A stretch of DNA of 64,000 nt, from NCBI GenBank assembly GCA_029215795.1, contig JARDYH010000002.1:59931001-59995000 (forward strand), read 5' to 3'. The stretch comes from Anniella stebbinsi (lineage: Eukaryota; Chordata; Lepidosauria; Squamata; Anniellidae). The notes under the pieces were generated by a model, which saw nothing but the letters and a program-made list of their open reading frames with translations, searched no databases and was not told the origin of the DNA. Positions 55,750-64,000 of the stretch are shown piece by piece. Each line of letters begins with the position of its first letter. The first letter of the stretch is position 1. Both the position numbers and the translations under genes were made by a program.

Positions 55750-57865
55750 CAAATGACTTATGCAGAGCAAAAACCAATGTTAAATGGAGAGATTGAAATA
55801 AGAGCCTCTCATATTAGATAGTCACCTAAGATGGAGAATGATGGGTGTCTTCACCAATGCAACATTTTGCTGTCAGCGAATTCCATAGAAACTGTTTTTG
55901 AAACATTTCAAGAGTTGAGCCTGGTTTTACGAAGTAGCTTAAAACAAAAGAGCTTGGCTAGAAAATGCACCCCTCTCAGTAAGTCTTAACATTGGTTTGA
56001 CAAGGAATGTGTTATCATGAAACAAGCTCTGGTCGAAAAATATAGAGCATACGGGGTGGGGGGAGGATTATTAACAATACCTTCAGACTGGTTTGAGTTG
56101 AAGAGGCGATATAAAAAATATTTAGGGTGAAAAAGAGCTCAGAGAGAGTCCTGAAGGGATTTAATAAAAGTATCCAAGGAAAAGGATGCTGCTACTTTTT
56201 GGAGGATGGTTGCTAGGGGGTGGCCAAACTCTTCCGTCAGTATGGAGTATCATATTCCTGTGAACTCCTGGGAATCCTACTTTAGTAACATATATGCATT
56301 AGGGCAAAATGGCCATCAGATCGAATGGGCCAACATATGTAATTTCCATGAATGGCTTCCTGTAACTGCTTTGGAAATTAAGAATCTTATTTCCAAGCTT
56401 AAAGTGGGCAAGGCACCTGGGAATAATAATATCCCACCTGAAGTATTCAAATCCAATATAGATTGGTGGGCTCCTGTGCTGGCAGCATTATTTACAAGTA
56501 TCAACCACTCAAAATGTATTCCAGAAGACTAGGGCCTTGCCATCATTATCCCAATCTTAAAAAAAAAAAAAGGAAAATATCAGATCCTGTGAATTATAGA
56601 CCCATAGATTACTAAATATTATCAGTAAACTATATGCTAGTCATCTATTGGACAAACTGCAGAATTGGCTGGAGTAGGAAAATATTATCCATGATGAGCA
56701 GACCGGATTCAGGGGAGAGTGTTATACAGTGGGCTTGTCTTACAGCACCTAGTTGAAAAGTACACAGCTACATCTTTGGGAGGGGGGTGCTTTTTATGCT
56801 GCCTTCATTGATTTTAAATCAGCTTTTGATCTTGTATCAAGAGATAGATTGTGGGAAAAGTTTGAGGCCATTAACATTGACCGTCGTCTATTAACTCTCA
56901 TCCGCAGTCTATATGAAAATATCCGATTGCAGGTGAGATGAGCAGTGTGGGCCATCTGTCTGGGCCCATCCCCACTTTTAATGGAGTGAAACAGGGTTGT
57001 ATTTTAGCCCCTACTCTGTTTAATTTCTATATTAACTCCCTGGTCAATAGTTAATGGAGGTACACTCTCACCACCCCAGTTTGTCTAACAGACCTCTGTC
57101 AATTCTGCTTCATGCAGATGACGCAGTACTTCTATCACTGACAAAAGTTGGACTGAGGCGCTTGATGAGGACCCTGGAGTGTACTGTAAAAATGAACTAT
57201 TGCAAATCAACTATGATAAAACTAAGGTTGTAGTGTTCTCCAGGAAGAGGTTAAAGCACCAATGGAAAATAAATGAGCATCCAATTAAACAGGTGACTAC
57301 CTATAGGTACTTAGGAATAACATTCCACTCATCAGGAACATGGGGGATCCAATCAAAAAATGTTATTGCAGACATGCAGAGGAGTTCCTTGATGGATTGC
57401 ACGTCTTAATGCTGGAAAACATCAAACTGTAGAACAAATGTGGGCAGAAAATAGATCTATCCTGATGCTTTGGACATCAACTCCTGATCACTGCCAATGC
57501 TGGTAGGGGCTTCTCTGGGTTGAACACCAAAATGTCTGGAGATCTACATCCTGCCTGTCCTTGCCTTCCCCAACCTGGTGCCTGTCAGCTGCGTTGGGTT
57601 GCAACTCTCAAAATTAGGAGATGCTCTAAAAACAGAGAAGTAGGTGCCCCTAAGTTGTTCATCATCAGTTTTCCACAGCCTTCTGCTATCCAGGTTTTTG
57701 TTGCCAAGGTTTTAGCCCATATGTTGTATGGCTCAGAAGTATGTGTATATGAAAACGTCCCATTGGAGGCTGTGCAAACCAAATTTTTGAGAGCAATATT
57801 TGGTATTCCAAGCTGTGTTCCCAATGCAATTATACGGCTAGAGGCAGGTCAATTGCGTACGGAGG
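55750..57865 (+). mobile_element. APE-type LINE, second copy (reverse transcriptase), cut by the Ngaro element
   Basis: Same family as 28970-34605. Pieces: Lys-Ala-Pro-Gly-Asn-Asn-Asn-Ile-Pro (about 56410), Phe-Ile-Asp-Phe-Lys-Ser-Ala-Phe-Asp (about 56803), Asn-Gly-Val-Lys-Gln-Gly-Cys-Ile-Leu-Ala-Pro (about 56980), an Ala-Asp-Asp core (about 57115), Tyr-Arg-Tyr-Leu-Gly-Ile (about 57300), and Ala-His-Met-Leu-Tyr-Gly-Ser-Glu-Val through Ile-Arg-Leu-Glu (57715-57845). Multiple frameshifts. A hairpin MITE is inserted at about 57480-57640. The homology stops abruptly at about 57862, where the Ngaro element starts. Confidence 0.85.
57480..57640. mobile_element. hairpin MITE fragment inside the LINE copy
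   Basis: caactcctgatcactgccaa, then aaaatgtctggagatctaca and ccttccccaacctggtgcct, are degraded parts of the squamate hairpin family (compare 53695-53815). Confidence 0.45.
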
Positions 57866-57914
57866 GTGTAAATGAAGAGTCAGACACAAGAAGTGGATTT
57901 AAATAAGGGCCACA

Positions 57915-57920
57915 TTTATT
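57915..57920 (-). terminator. poly(A) signal of the Ngaro element
   Basis: aataaa on the minus strand, about 370 nt past the end of the hydrolase frame and about 50 nt before the element's 3' border. Confidence 0.5.
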
Positions 57921-58286
57921 GACAGATCTGCAAAGGGGTTCCTAAGGGGCATCCAGTAAAGGCCTGTCCACAGGCCCTCTTTGCCCCGGTTCGGGCGAGC
58001 GATTCTTGCACGTGAGTAGGTGGAATAACTCCACCTCTCCACGTGCTCCCCTTTATGGGGAGGGAGACCTTCCTGTGTCGCCTCCCCCCAGGCTGCAAGG
58101 CTCTGGGTAGGTGAGAAGGGTCAGTCTCAAAGGTAACCCTTATCTCCCAAGCCAGGCCACGGGGCTCAAAGCTGGAAGCCTCAGGAATTACCAGTCACCT
58201 GAACAGTGCCTGTGAATGCTCGCCAATTATCCTTACCTCTCTGGATGCCCCTTCCTATCCGCCACTGGGAGCGTCAAGCCACTTGC

Positions 58287-58919
58287 TTAGTCGCTCACGC
58301 CCCATCTAGAAACTAGTACTTCCTTTAGGCCCCTCTGCAGATCACGCAAGAATAGATCATTACCTTGATCCGACAGATGGACTCCATCTGATCTGTACAG
58401 CTCCCTCCAGGAAAGAGTAATCTCCGGATGTTGTATGCTAAAATCTCAGTGTTTGGACAGATCTCTAAAGATTTCCATATTCACCTTCTTACGGGCTTTC
58501 TCCAAAGCCAAATGATTCATACCCGTTCACCAATCGAATCTGGGAATGACACAGGACCAAATAATCGAAACACCCGGCCACTTTTGCCTGATATCGTGAA
58601 AATCTGCAACCGCTTGCAGAATCAAGGCCTTTCCCTTCAGCAGCCCCAAATCATTACCTCCCAGGTGAATGATCAAAACCTGGGGCACATCACTAGCCAC
58701 CTGTTGCTCCAACGTGGGCAGGAGGCATTCCCACCGCATGCCTCGTCTGCCCAACCATCTAATGTTGGCATGACGACTCAAACCCAGCTGTGATCCAAAG
58801 CACGAATTTGCCGCTCGCCTGGCAGCCCAGAAGATGTAGCTGTGGCCGCAGATGATCACACGAACTAGGGCATGGCCTCTCCAGCAATCTATAACAAAAA
58901 CAAAGATTTTAAAACCCAT
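58287..58919 (-). pseudogene. Ngaro SGNH hydrolase frame
   Basis: An SGNH/GDSL-type esterase-like domain, role in the transposon unknown. Block I is Ile-Cys-Gly-His-Ser-Tyr with nucleophile Ser27; block II has Gly57/Gly60; block III is His-Leu-Gly-Gly-Asn-Asp with Asn89; block V is Asp-Gly-Val-His, with Asp at 58388-58386 and His at 58379-58377. Two in-frame TGA codons (58529-58527 and 58448-58446) separate block V from the rest; the first could come from CGA by CpG decay. The frame closes with a taa at 58287. It follows the recombinase directly and could be read from the same transcript; the 5' start is uncertain. Confidence 0.8.
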
Positions 58920-58933
58920 CCAAGAGAATATTA

Positions 58934-59885
58934 CTAAGAAAGCTTGCGGATATACGTCTTAAAAGCAGTTGAACGCCATCTTCCAACCGCCTGAATTTGA
59001 GAAGAAGAACACCCTGCCACGGTTGCAGTAGATGCGGGCCCCGATTCGAAAGGAGTGTAATCCAAACTCCGATACCAGCAAGCCCAATGCTCTAAAAGCC
59101 TTCTTGGCCACCACCCAAAATTGAAACTTTGTGAGTGGGGCCCGGTCCAGGTGACAAAATAGCATCCCCAAATGATTGCCACGCACGCTAATGAAGTCTC
59201 CTAGAGCCTGCACAGGGCATAGGGCCAACATCGGGGCTCGGTGCAACAGAATCATGGAGCCCCTCCCCTCCTGATCAGTCTTTGACCTCCGAATTGTTAT
59301 TGCTACTCCATGTGGCTGAAAGTTAAGATCCTGAAAACGGATCGCGCGCTCTGAACAGTTGTGCTTAGAAAATGCGAGCAACTCAGAGATCCTGAGTGCC
59401 CCAAAAAAGACAGTAAACGCTGTTGCCTGGAATAACGTGGTCTCATAAGGAGACAAACACAATAGCTTCCATTGCTCCCTGAGTCGCAGCAGAATATCAG
59501 GGGAAACGGGGCGCCTACCATCCGGTTGACGCGGAGCTGCCCTAGACCAACCTTTTAAAACACACCGCACCCTAGCATCGGCAGTGTTATCGACCACCCC
59601 TCTGACTTTGGCAGAAAATGCCAGGGCTGCCAGCTTACCTGAAAGCGTCCTGGCCAATAGACCCTTCTGATGCAACGCCACGCAGAACTGTAGAATATGC
59701 TCTACAGGAATGGGCCACAGCTTGGGCAAATGCATCTCCTCCCTGAAAACCGCAAACTCTCTACCTGATCTTGAGTAGGCTGCCCATGTACTTGGCGCTA
59801 CCGACTGCCACATGGCGCATTCAACCTCTTGTTGCCAATCTCCCAAAGGGTGTCTGGGAAGATCTCCGGGAGCTGACGTGCCCAT
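58934..59885 (-). pseudogene. Ngaro tyrosine recombinase, frameshifted before the catalytic Tyr
   Basis: Site-specific recombinase thought to insert the DNA copy of the element. From ATG 59885: an N-terminal core-binding region (Trp-Ala-Ala-Tyr-Ser-Arg-Ser-Gly near residue 35), Arg165 in Gly-Ala-Leu-Arg-Ile-Ser-Glu-Leu, Lys202 in Arg-Ser-Lys-Thr-Asp-Gln, and His277-x-x-Arg280 in His-Ser-Phe-Arg-Ile-Gly-Ala. Right after this, at about 59037-59041 (a run of c in gggcccc), one extra base shifts the frame. The last part (Val-Gly-Arg-Trp-Arg-Ser-Thr-Ala-Phe-Lys-Thr-Tyr-Ile-Arg) with the catalytic Tyr is in the next frame, ending near 58934. Its start overlaps the RNase H frame by 88 nt. Confidence 0.88.
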
Positions 59886-61420
59886 GGAGCCAAATCCCGA
59901 AATCTCTGGACCTGCTGACGCTACAAAGCGTCAGCAATGGAATTGTCCAACCCCGGGACGTGTCGAGCACAGAACAAAATATTGTGTCGAAGACAATGCA
60001 ACGTAAATCCTCGAAGCGTAGCCATGACTCTGACATTCCGGGATGTCAGTGAATTTATGACTTGGACCGTGGCCAAATTGCCACACCAAAAAGATACCGC
60101 AGAGTTGGCAAACTCTGCCGTCCAAAGGTGTACCGCTACTTAAATTGGAAAAAATTCCAAGAATGTTAAATCCCTAATTATTGCTGACGCACCCCAACTC
60201 TCCGGCCAACGCTTGGCGCACCACCTATCTCCCCATATCACACCGAAACCCAAAGCCCCAGAGGCATCGGAATGAATCTGCATTTCGGCTTCCATGAGAA
60301 GGTCCCGTCTCCAAAAGGAAACCCCATTGAATTCATTCAGAAATGTGAGCCAAGTATGCAAATCCTCCCGCATTGCCCCCGTCACCCGAGCACGATGATA
60401 TGGGCGAGATAAGCCCCTCATGGCATCGCAAAGGTGACGCAAGAAGGCTCTTCCCGGGGCCACGACCCGACAAGCAAAATTCAGGTGGCCCACTACCTCC
60501 TGTAATTGTGCTAAGGTCACCTTCTTAGCTGCGCTAAGTGCTTGTATCCGTTCCCTCAAATTATCCAATTTTCCTTGTGGTAATTTGCAGCATTGGTTAA
60601 CAGAATCGAGTTCGATTCCCAAAAACGTCATAATGCTAAGAGGACCCTCCGTCTTCTCGTGCGCCAATGGGACACCCAGCTCCCCAGCTAGCACATGAAA
60701 CTCGCGCATTAATTGAGCACACTGATTATTATCAGCCCTTTCAGAAAACAGGAAGTCATCAAGATAATGAACCTCGTTCGCGGAATTAGATCTATTCTTC
60801 AGCACCCACTCTAAGAAGGAACTGAATTTCTCAAACATGGCGCACGAGATTGAGCATCCCATAGGTAAGGCCCTATCGACATAATATTTACCCTGAAAAG
60901 AGAAACCTAACAGGTTGAAATCATCTGGGTGGATGGGCAGTATGCGAAAAGCTGACTTAATGTCGCATTTTCCCATTAAAGCCCCCGCACCATTGTCCAC
61001 TGCATAATCAAAAGACGTATACCGCATGGAGCATAATTGCTCCGGGATATAATTGTTGACTGACTCCCCTCTTTAGGGAAGGACAGGTTATGTATCAACC
61101 TGAATTCCCTAGCACTTTTCTTTGGGACAATGCCCAAAGAAGACACCCTCAGATTATTGATAGGCGGTTCCACGAATGGACCCAATACTCTACCACATCT
61201 AATTTCTTTTTCTATTTTCTCCCCCACTAAGACCTCCAATCCAACAATGGACTTCTGGTTCTTCGCAAAAGAGGGGGCTCTAGGCCCCTCAAATGGAATA
61301 CGAAACCCGTTGATAAAGCCCGACTCCAAATATCTGGCATCCACCACCTTTGGATACTTTGCCAATAGGCGTTGCAACGCCTCAATCTTAATTGGGCTGG
61401 GGCCCTTTGGGAGGCTGCTG
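59798..61420 (-). pseudogene. Ngaro reverse transcriptase/RNase H, with one frameshift and two stops
   Basis: The N-terminal RT part continues from gag in the gag frame to about 61050; there the frame changes, and the catalytic part runs in the frame opened at 61027. Motifs: Cys-Asp-Ile-Lys-Ser-Ala-Phe-Arg with the first Asp, Leu-Pro-Met-Gly-Cys-Ser, Tyr-Leu-Asp-Asp-Phe-Leu (residues 89-94 of the 61027 frame). RNase H: His-Ser-Asp-Ala-Ser at about 60270, then Thr-Phe-Leu-Glu-Phe-Phe, a taa at 60142-60140, continued RNase H (Phe-Trp-Cys-Gly-Asn), Ala-Asp-Ala-Leu, a tag at 59923-59921, and an end at 59798. Apart from those two stops the frame is open throughout. Confidence 0.88.
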
Positions 61421-63075
61421 CTGGCCACCCCCGGGTTTACGGCCCCCTTGTCCGTCCTTGAATGCACCCCGCCCCCCCCATTCCGGTTACAGTTGAGAGC
61501 TGGGTGCAAACCGCCACAAATCGTGCAGTCATGTCTGTACTTGCACTGTGCGCGTGAACAGGTACCCTTGGCACCGTAGTCACAGCAGGGTGGGCGGAGT
61601 AGAACCCCCTGCCCCGCGCTCCCTCTGAATGTGGAGGTGGGTTGCTGCTTAGCAATGATGTGCCCACTGTCGGCCCGTTCTCCGAACCCCGGTCTTGCTG
61701 GGGTCATGAACTGCAACCATAGATCATGATCCCGCGTGTCCCGTTGTGAGGTGTGGTGGAATGCTGCCTTACGACGGAAAGATTCGTCATAAGCCAACCA
61801 GGCTCCGCCCTCATACTCAGTGTACGCTCGATAAACCATATCGAGGTACTTAACCAATGTGTAACCTTTCTCGGGGAAACGCTGCTGAATAATTCCCATA
61901 TAAATAAGGAATCCCGGCAGCCAATTCGCCCACGTCCTTGCTACTTTCCTTCTCCTCAGTCTCTCTGCCTCCTTCTCCCCTAATTTATCCTTTTCGTTAG
62001 TTTCCAATTCTCTAAAAAGCAGGGAGAAAATATCAATATACTCCCCCCTCAAAATCTTCTCCCGCGTGGCCGGAAGTAAATGATATCCCAAGGGGGAAGC
62101 AACACCCCCTTTGGGAATAGCATTCCTATCAGCCCCGGTGAAAGGATCCGTCGTTGATGTTCCGACGCCCTGCACGCCACTGCAGCTGGACACAGGTCCC
62201 TTCCACACCGCCGCACAGGCCGTGGCCATGGTAGTAGCCGGCGCCTGAGACGCCTCTCCAGTTACTCATGCCCCTGTACCCTCGGCGAAAGCGGGCGGTG
62301 TTGATGCTGCAATCGCCACTGCACCCCCAGCCTGCACCCCTGGCGGGTTTGGCGTAGCTGCAGCTGCAGCCACATTACTAGTTGCCTCCCCCACGATTGG
62401 AGCTGCCAGCGAGGTCCGCTTGCCCGCTACTAATCTATCTGAAGGACCCAGGTGCTGCCACGGTAAGCCTGGAAAGTAGGGGTACCATCCCCAGGTATGC
62501 ATAGCCCCCGTGTTCTGCATTGCCCCCTTGTGTTGTAAGGATGATGCCAGGCCACCAGGACTCCACACCCCCATTGTCCCTGTGTTTTGTGTAGGTGATG
62601 CAAGGCCAACAGGACTCACCACTCCCATTGTCTGTACATTACCTTGTGGTGATGCTGGAACAGGAGCTCCCGCTGCTGCAACCGATTCAGCCGAAACTGC
62701 TGCCCCGTCTTCATTCCCGGACCTTGCGGCAATGGAGACGCTTTCCTCTGGCACCACGCCCCGCTGGAGGCTTCACCCTTGCGTCGCTGCCGCTTCCATT
62801 ATATCTAATCGATTGGACAGGGATCTTAGTAAGCTATCCTGCACCTGTCTTCGCGTCTGGCGAAGACTATCATGGTCCGTACCCAAGAGGCTATTCACTG
62901 TAGACGGGTTAAGCCCCCTTTCCTTTTCTAGACATTGCACCCAAGACAGCAATGCCTCTACAGCAGGATCCAACTCCTCATCGGAGGAATCCTGCCTGGC
63001 TCTGCCTCGTTGTTTCTTCGCGGGCGGGGCTTTCCCTTTGCCTTTGGGTCCACCAACACCTTTCTTAGAAGGCAT
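60976..63075 (-). pseudogene. Ngaro gag joined to the RT N-terminus, two in-frame TGA stops
   Basis: Capsid-type protein. The ATG at 63075 starts a basic Lys/Gly/Pro-rich segment; a helical segment follows (Leu-Leu-Ser-Trp-Val-Gln). TGA at 62775-62773 and TGA at 62268-62266 are in the same frame as everything around them. The central gag domain (Ile-Leu-Arg-Gly-Glu-Tyr-Ile-Asp-Ile-Phe-Ser-Leu-Leu-Phe-Arg) begins at about 62060. Zinc fingers lie at about 61585-61490: Cys-x7-Cys-x4-Cys-x3-His, then Cys-x2-Cys-x3-His-x4-Cys. RT sequence starts near 61380. The long low-complexity stretch between the two stops is Gly/Ala/Pro/Thr-rich. Confidence 0.82.
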
Positions 63076-63220
63076 GCTGTACCAATTACGCTGTCTGAAA
63101 TTCTCGACCACAGCCCCTGCAGCGCTCTGTATACACCCGCCCGCAACAGTAATATAATGATTAGCAGTGCTGTCACACTAGGAGACTGGGTCCTGACAAA
63201 ACCCCTTTCCCGGGGCCCAC

Positions 63221-63430
63221 AAGATGGCGTCCGCCTCTCCCGACCTAAAACTGTCTGCCTATGTGCTCACAAAATGGCCGCTACCGCAGACAAAATGGCT
63301 GCCGCCACCTAAAATGGCTGCCGCCTAAAATGGCTGCCGCTGCCTGCACCGGGCCTACCGAGCAGCAGCCACCTTGCAGGCTGGCTCCCTGCCCCGTAAT
63401 GGCCGCGGCCGCCCGCAAAGTGGCTGTCGC
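63221..63430. promoter_or_regulatory. cluster of YY1-like AAAATGGC motifs upstream of Ngaro gag
   Basis: Five good copies of AA(A/G)ATGGC at 63221, 63271, 63292, 63311 and 63327, plus weaker ones at 63398 and 63418, all on the + strand within about 210 bp. AAnATGGCnGC is the YY1 consensus. They lie about 150-350 nt upstream of the gag ATG, in the transcribed leader or promoter. Confidence 0.55.
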
Positions 63431-63439
63431 TATCTGCAG

Positions 63440-64000
63440 CCTACCCTCTCACCGGAGCTGCCTCTGCCCCCGAAATGTCTCCAGCTGCCCACCGAGTGGC
63501 CACCGCCACCCGCTCCCGGGCCCGCCGAGCAGCCGCCCGCCTGCCCGCTCAGCCCACACAGGGCCTGCCGCAAACGAACCGCCGCCCGCCCGGAACTAGC
63601 GCGGCTCAGGTTCACGCGTCCCTTCACCCCTCCTCCGCTGCTGTAGCAGCCAAAGGCAAGACGCGCCTGACCCCCCCCCCCCACCAGAGACCAGCCAGTC
63701 TCCCAAACCTGAGGCCCTAAGGCCAGAGACAGTCCTCTCCGTCTCTCCCTCTCCCTCTCGCTCCGCTCCTCTCCTCTTAGTCGCCGCCGCGCCGTCCGTT
63801 CCCGCAGCTCCCACGGAGGTAAGAACCACGCCTCGTGGAGCCGCGTGAAGCAAGAGAGCGAAGGGGAGGGAGGCTTGCCCTTAAATAGCTTTCCTCCCTC
63901 CCCTTCGAGTGGCGCCATCCAGCCCGCTTCACCAATAGGGAGCGGGCACGTCTATCCTCTTTCCCCCACCGGCCGCAAAAGCCTCCCCGCCCCCAGGCTG
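63440..64000 (-). promoter_or_regulatory. GC-rich leader and promoter region of the Ngaro element
   Basis: CpG-rich DNA with a minus-strand TATA-like ctatttaag (63888-63880), which would place a start near 63850. On the + strand ggag|gtaaga at 63815-63824 is a consensus splice donor. Long ORFs here are GC-driven and not recognisable. Confidence 0.4.

Larger units (their letters stand above)
57866..64000 (-). mobile_element. Ngaro-type tyrosine-recombinase retrotransposon with SGNH hydrolase, decayed
   Basis: On the minus strand the order is: GC-rich leader with a TATA-like box, gag with zinc fingers (from 63075), reverse transcriptase/RNase H, tyrosine recombinase (59885), SGNH hydrolase (58919), and a poly(A) signal aataaa at about 57920-57915. 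DIRS-group elements carry a recombinase in place of an integrase; the Ngaro branch lacks the DIRS methyltransferase-like domain and sometimes has a hydrolase frame, as here. It interrupts the LINE at about 57865. The 5' end is at or past the window edge. At least five in-frame stops and two frameshifts make this copy inactive. Confidence 0.88.

Noticed and set aside
57520..57906. 128-codon ORF as a gene
   Set aside because: Chimeric frame: hairpin MITE, then LINE reverse-transcriptase end, then the Ngaro border.
63430..63918. 162-codon minus-strand ORF
   Set aside because: Lies over the TATA-like box and GC-rich leader of the Ngaro element; composition-driven Gly/Arg/Ser peptide.

Overview
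The window is vertebrate nuclear DNA, almost certainly from a squamate reptile (a lizard is the best guess). The evidence is the repeat content: CR1 and L2 LINE tails, tRNA-derived SINEs, several palindromic DNA-transposon families that I recognise from squamate genomes, APE-type and Penelope-type retroelements, and a tyrosine-recombinase retrotransposon. Only one host protein-coding exon is recognisable: a 33-codon first coding exon of EPB41L4A (band 4.1-like 4A, a FERM protein) on the minus strand at 48501-48599. A CpG island lies just upstream of it (about 49200-50450). Positions 1-48500 are therefore probably intron 1 of that gene, and positions beyond about 50500 are its upstream flank. 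Intron and flank are both packed with transposons of different ages, often nested.

Layout. 1-13.3 kb: intronic sequence with CR1 and L2 fragments and several short DNA transposons, some with clear 8-bp target duplications, inserted into CR1 copies. 13362-20781: a 7.4-kb hAT transposon with a perfect 8-bp target duplication and matching ends. It encodes a BED-finger plus RNase H-like transposase in two overlapping frames. Behind the transposase lie about 3.7 kb of tandem arrays: exon-like cassettes of about 116 bp, nearly all flanked by good splice signals, then six units of about 150 bp. Related subterminal repeats lie in inverted orientation at the two ends. 20.8-28.6 kb: a SINE, a possible LTR, a likely solo LTR and unremarkable intron. 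29-34.6 kb: a nearly full-length but decayed APE-type LINE, with two copies of one MITE family on either side. 35.2-36.6 kb: Gypsy-like pol remnants. 37-48 kb: palindromic MITEs, L2 and a SINE. 48.5-50.5 kb: the EPB41L4A exon and CpG island. 51.9-57.9 kb: L2, a 119-bp near-perfect palindrome, a Penelope-like GIY-YIG fragment with a hammerhead-like tail, and a second copy of the APE-type LINE. 57.9-64.0 kb: an Ngaro-type retrotransposon on the minus strand (gag, RT/RNase H, tyrosine recombinase, SGNH hydrolase). It interrupts the second LINE and runs to the window edge.

The most unusual material is the hAT 3' region (repeated exon-like cassettes inside a DNA transposon) and the Ngaro element (an SGNH hydrolase frame and a cluster of YY1-like motifs upstream of gag). 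All family calls come from reading motifs by eye. Element edges are approximate except where a target duplication is given.
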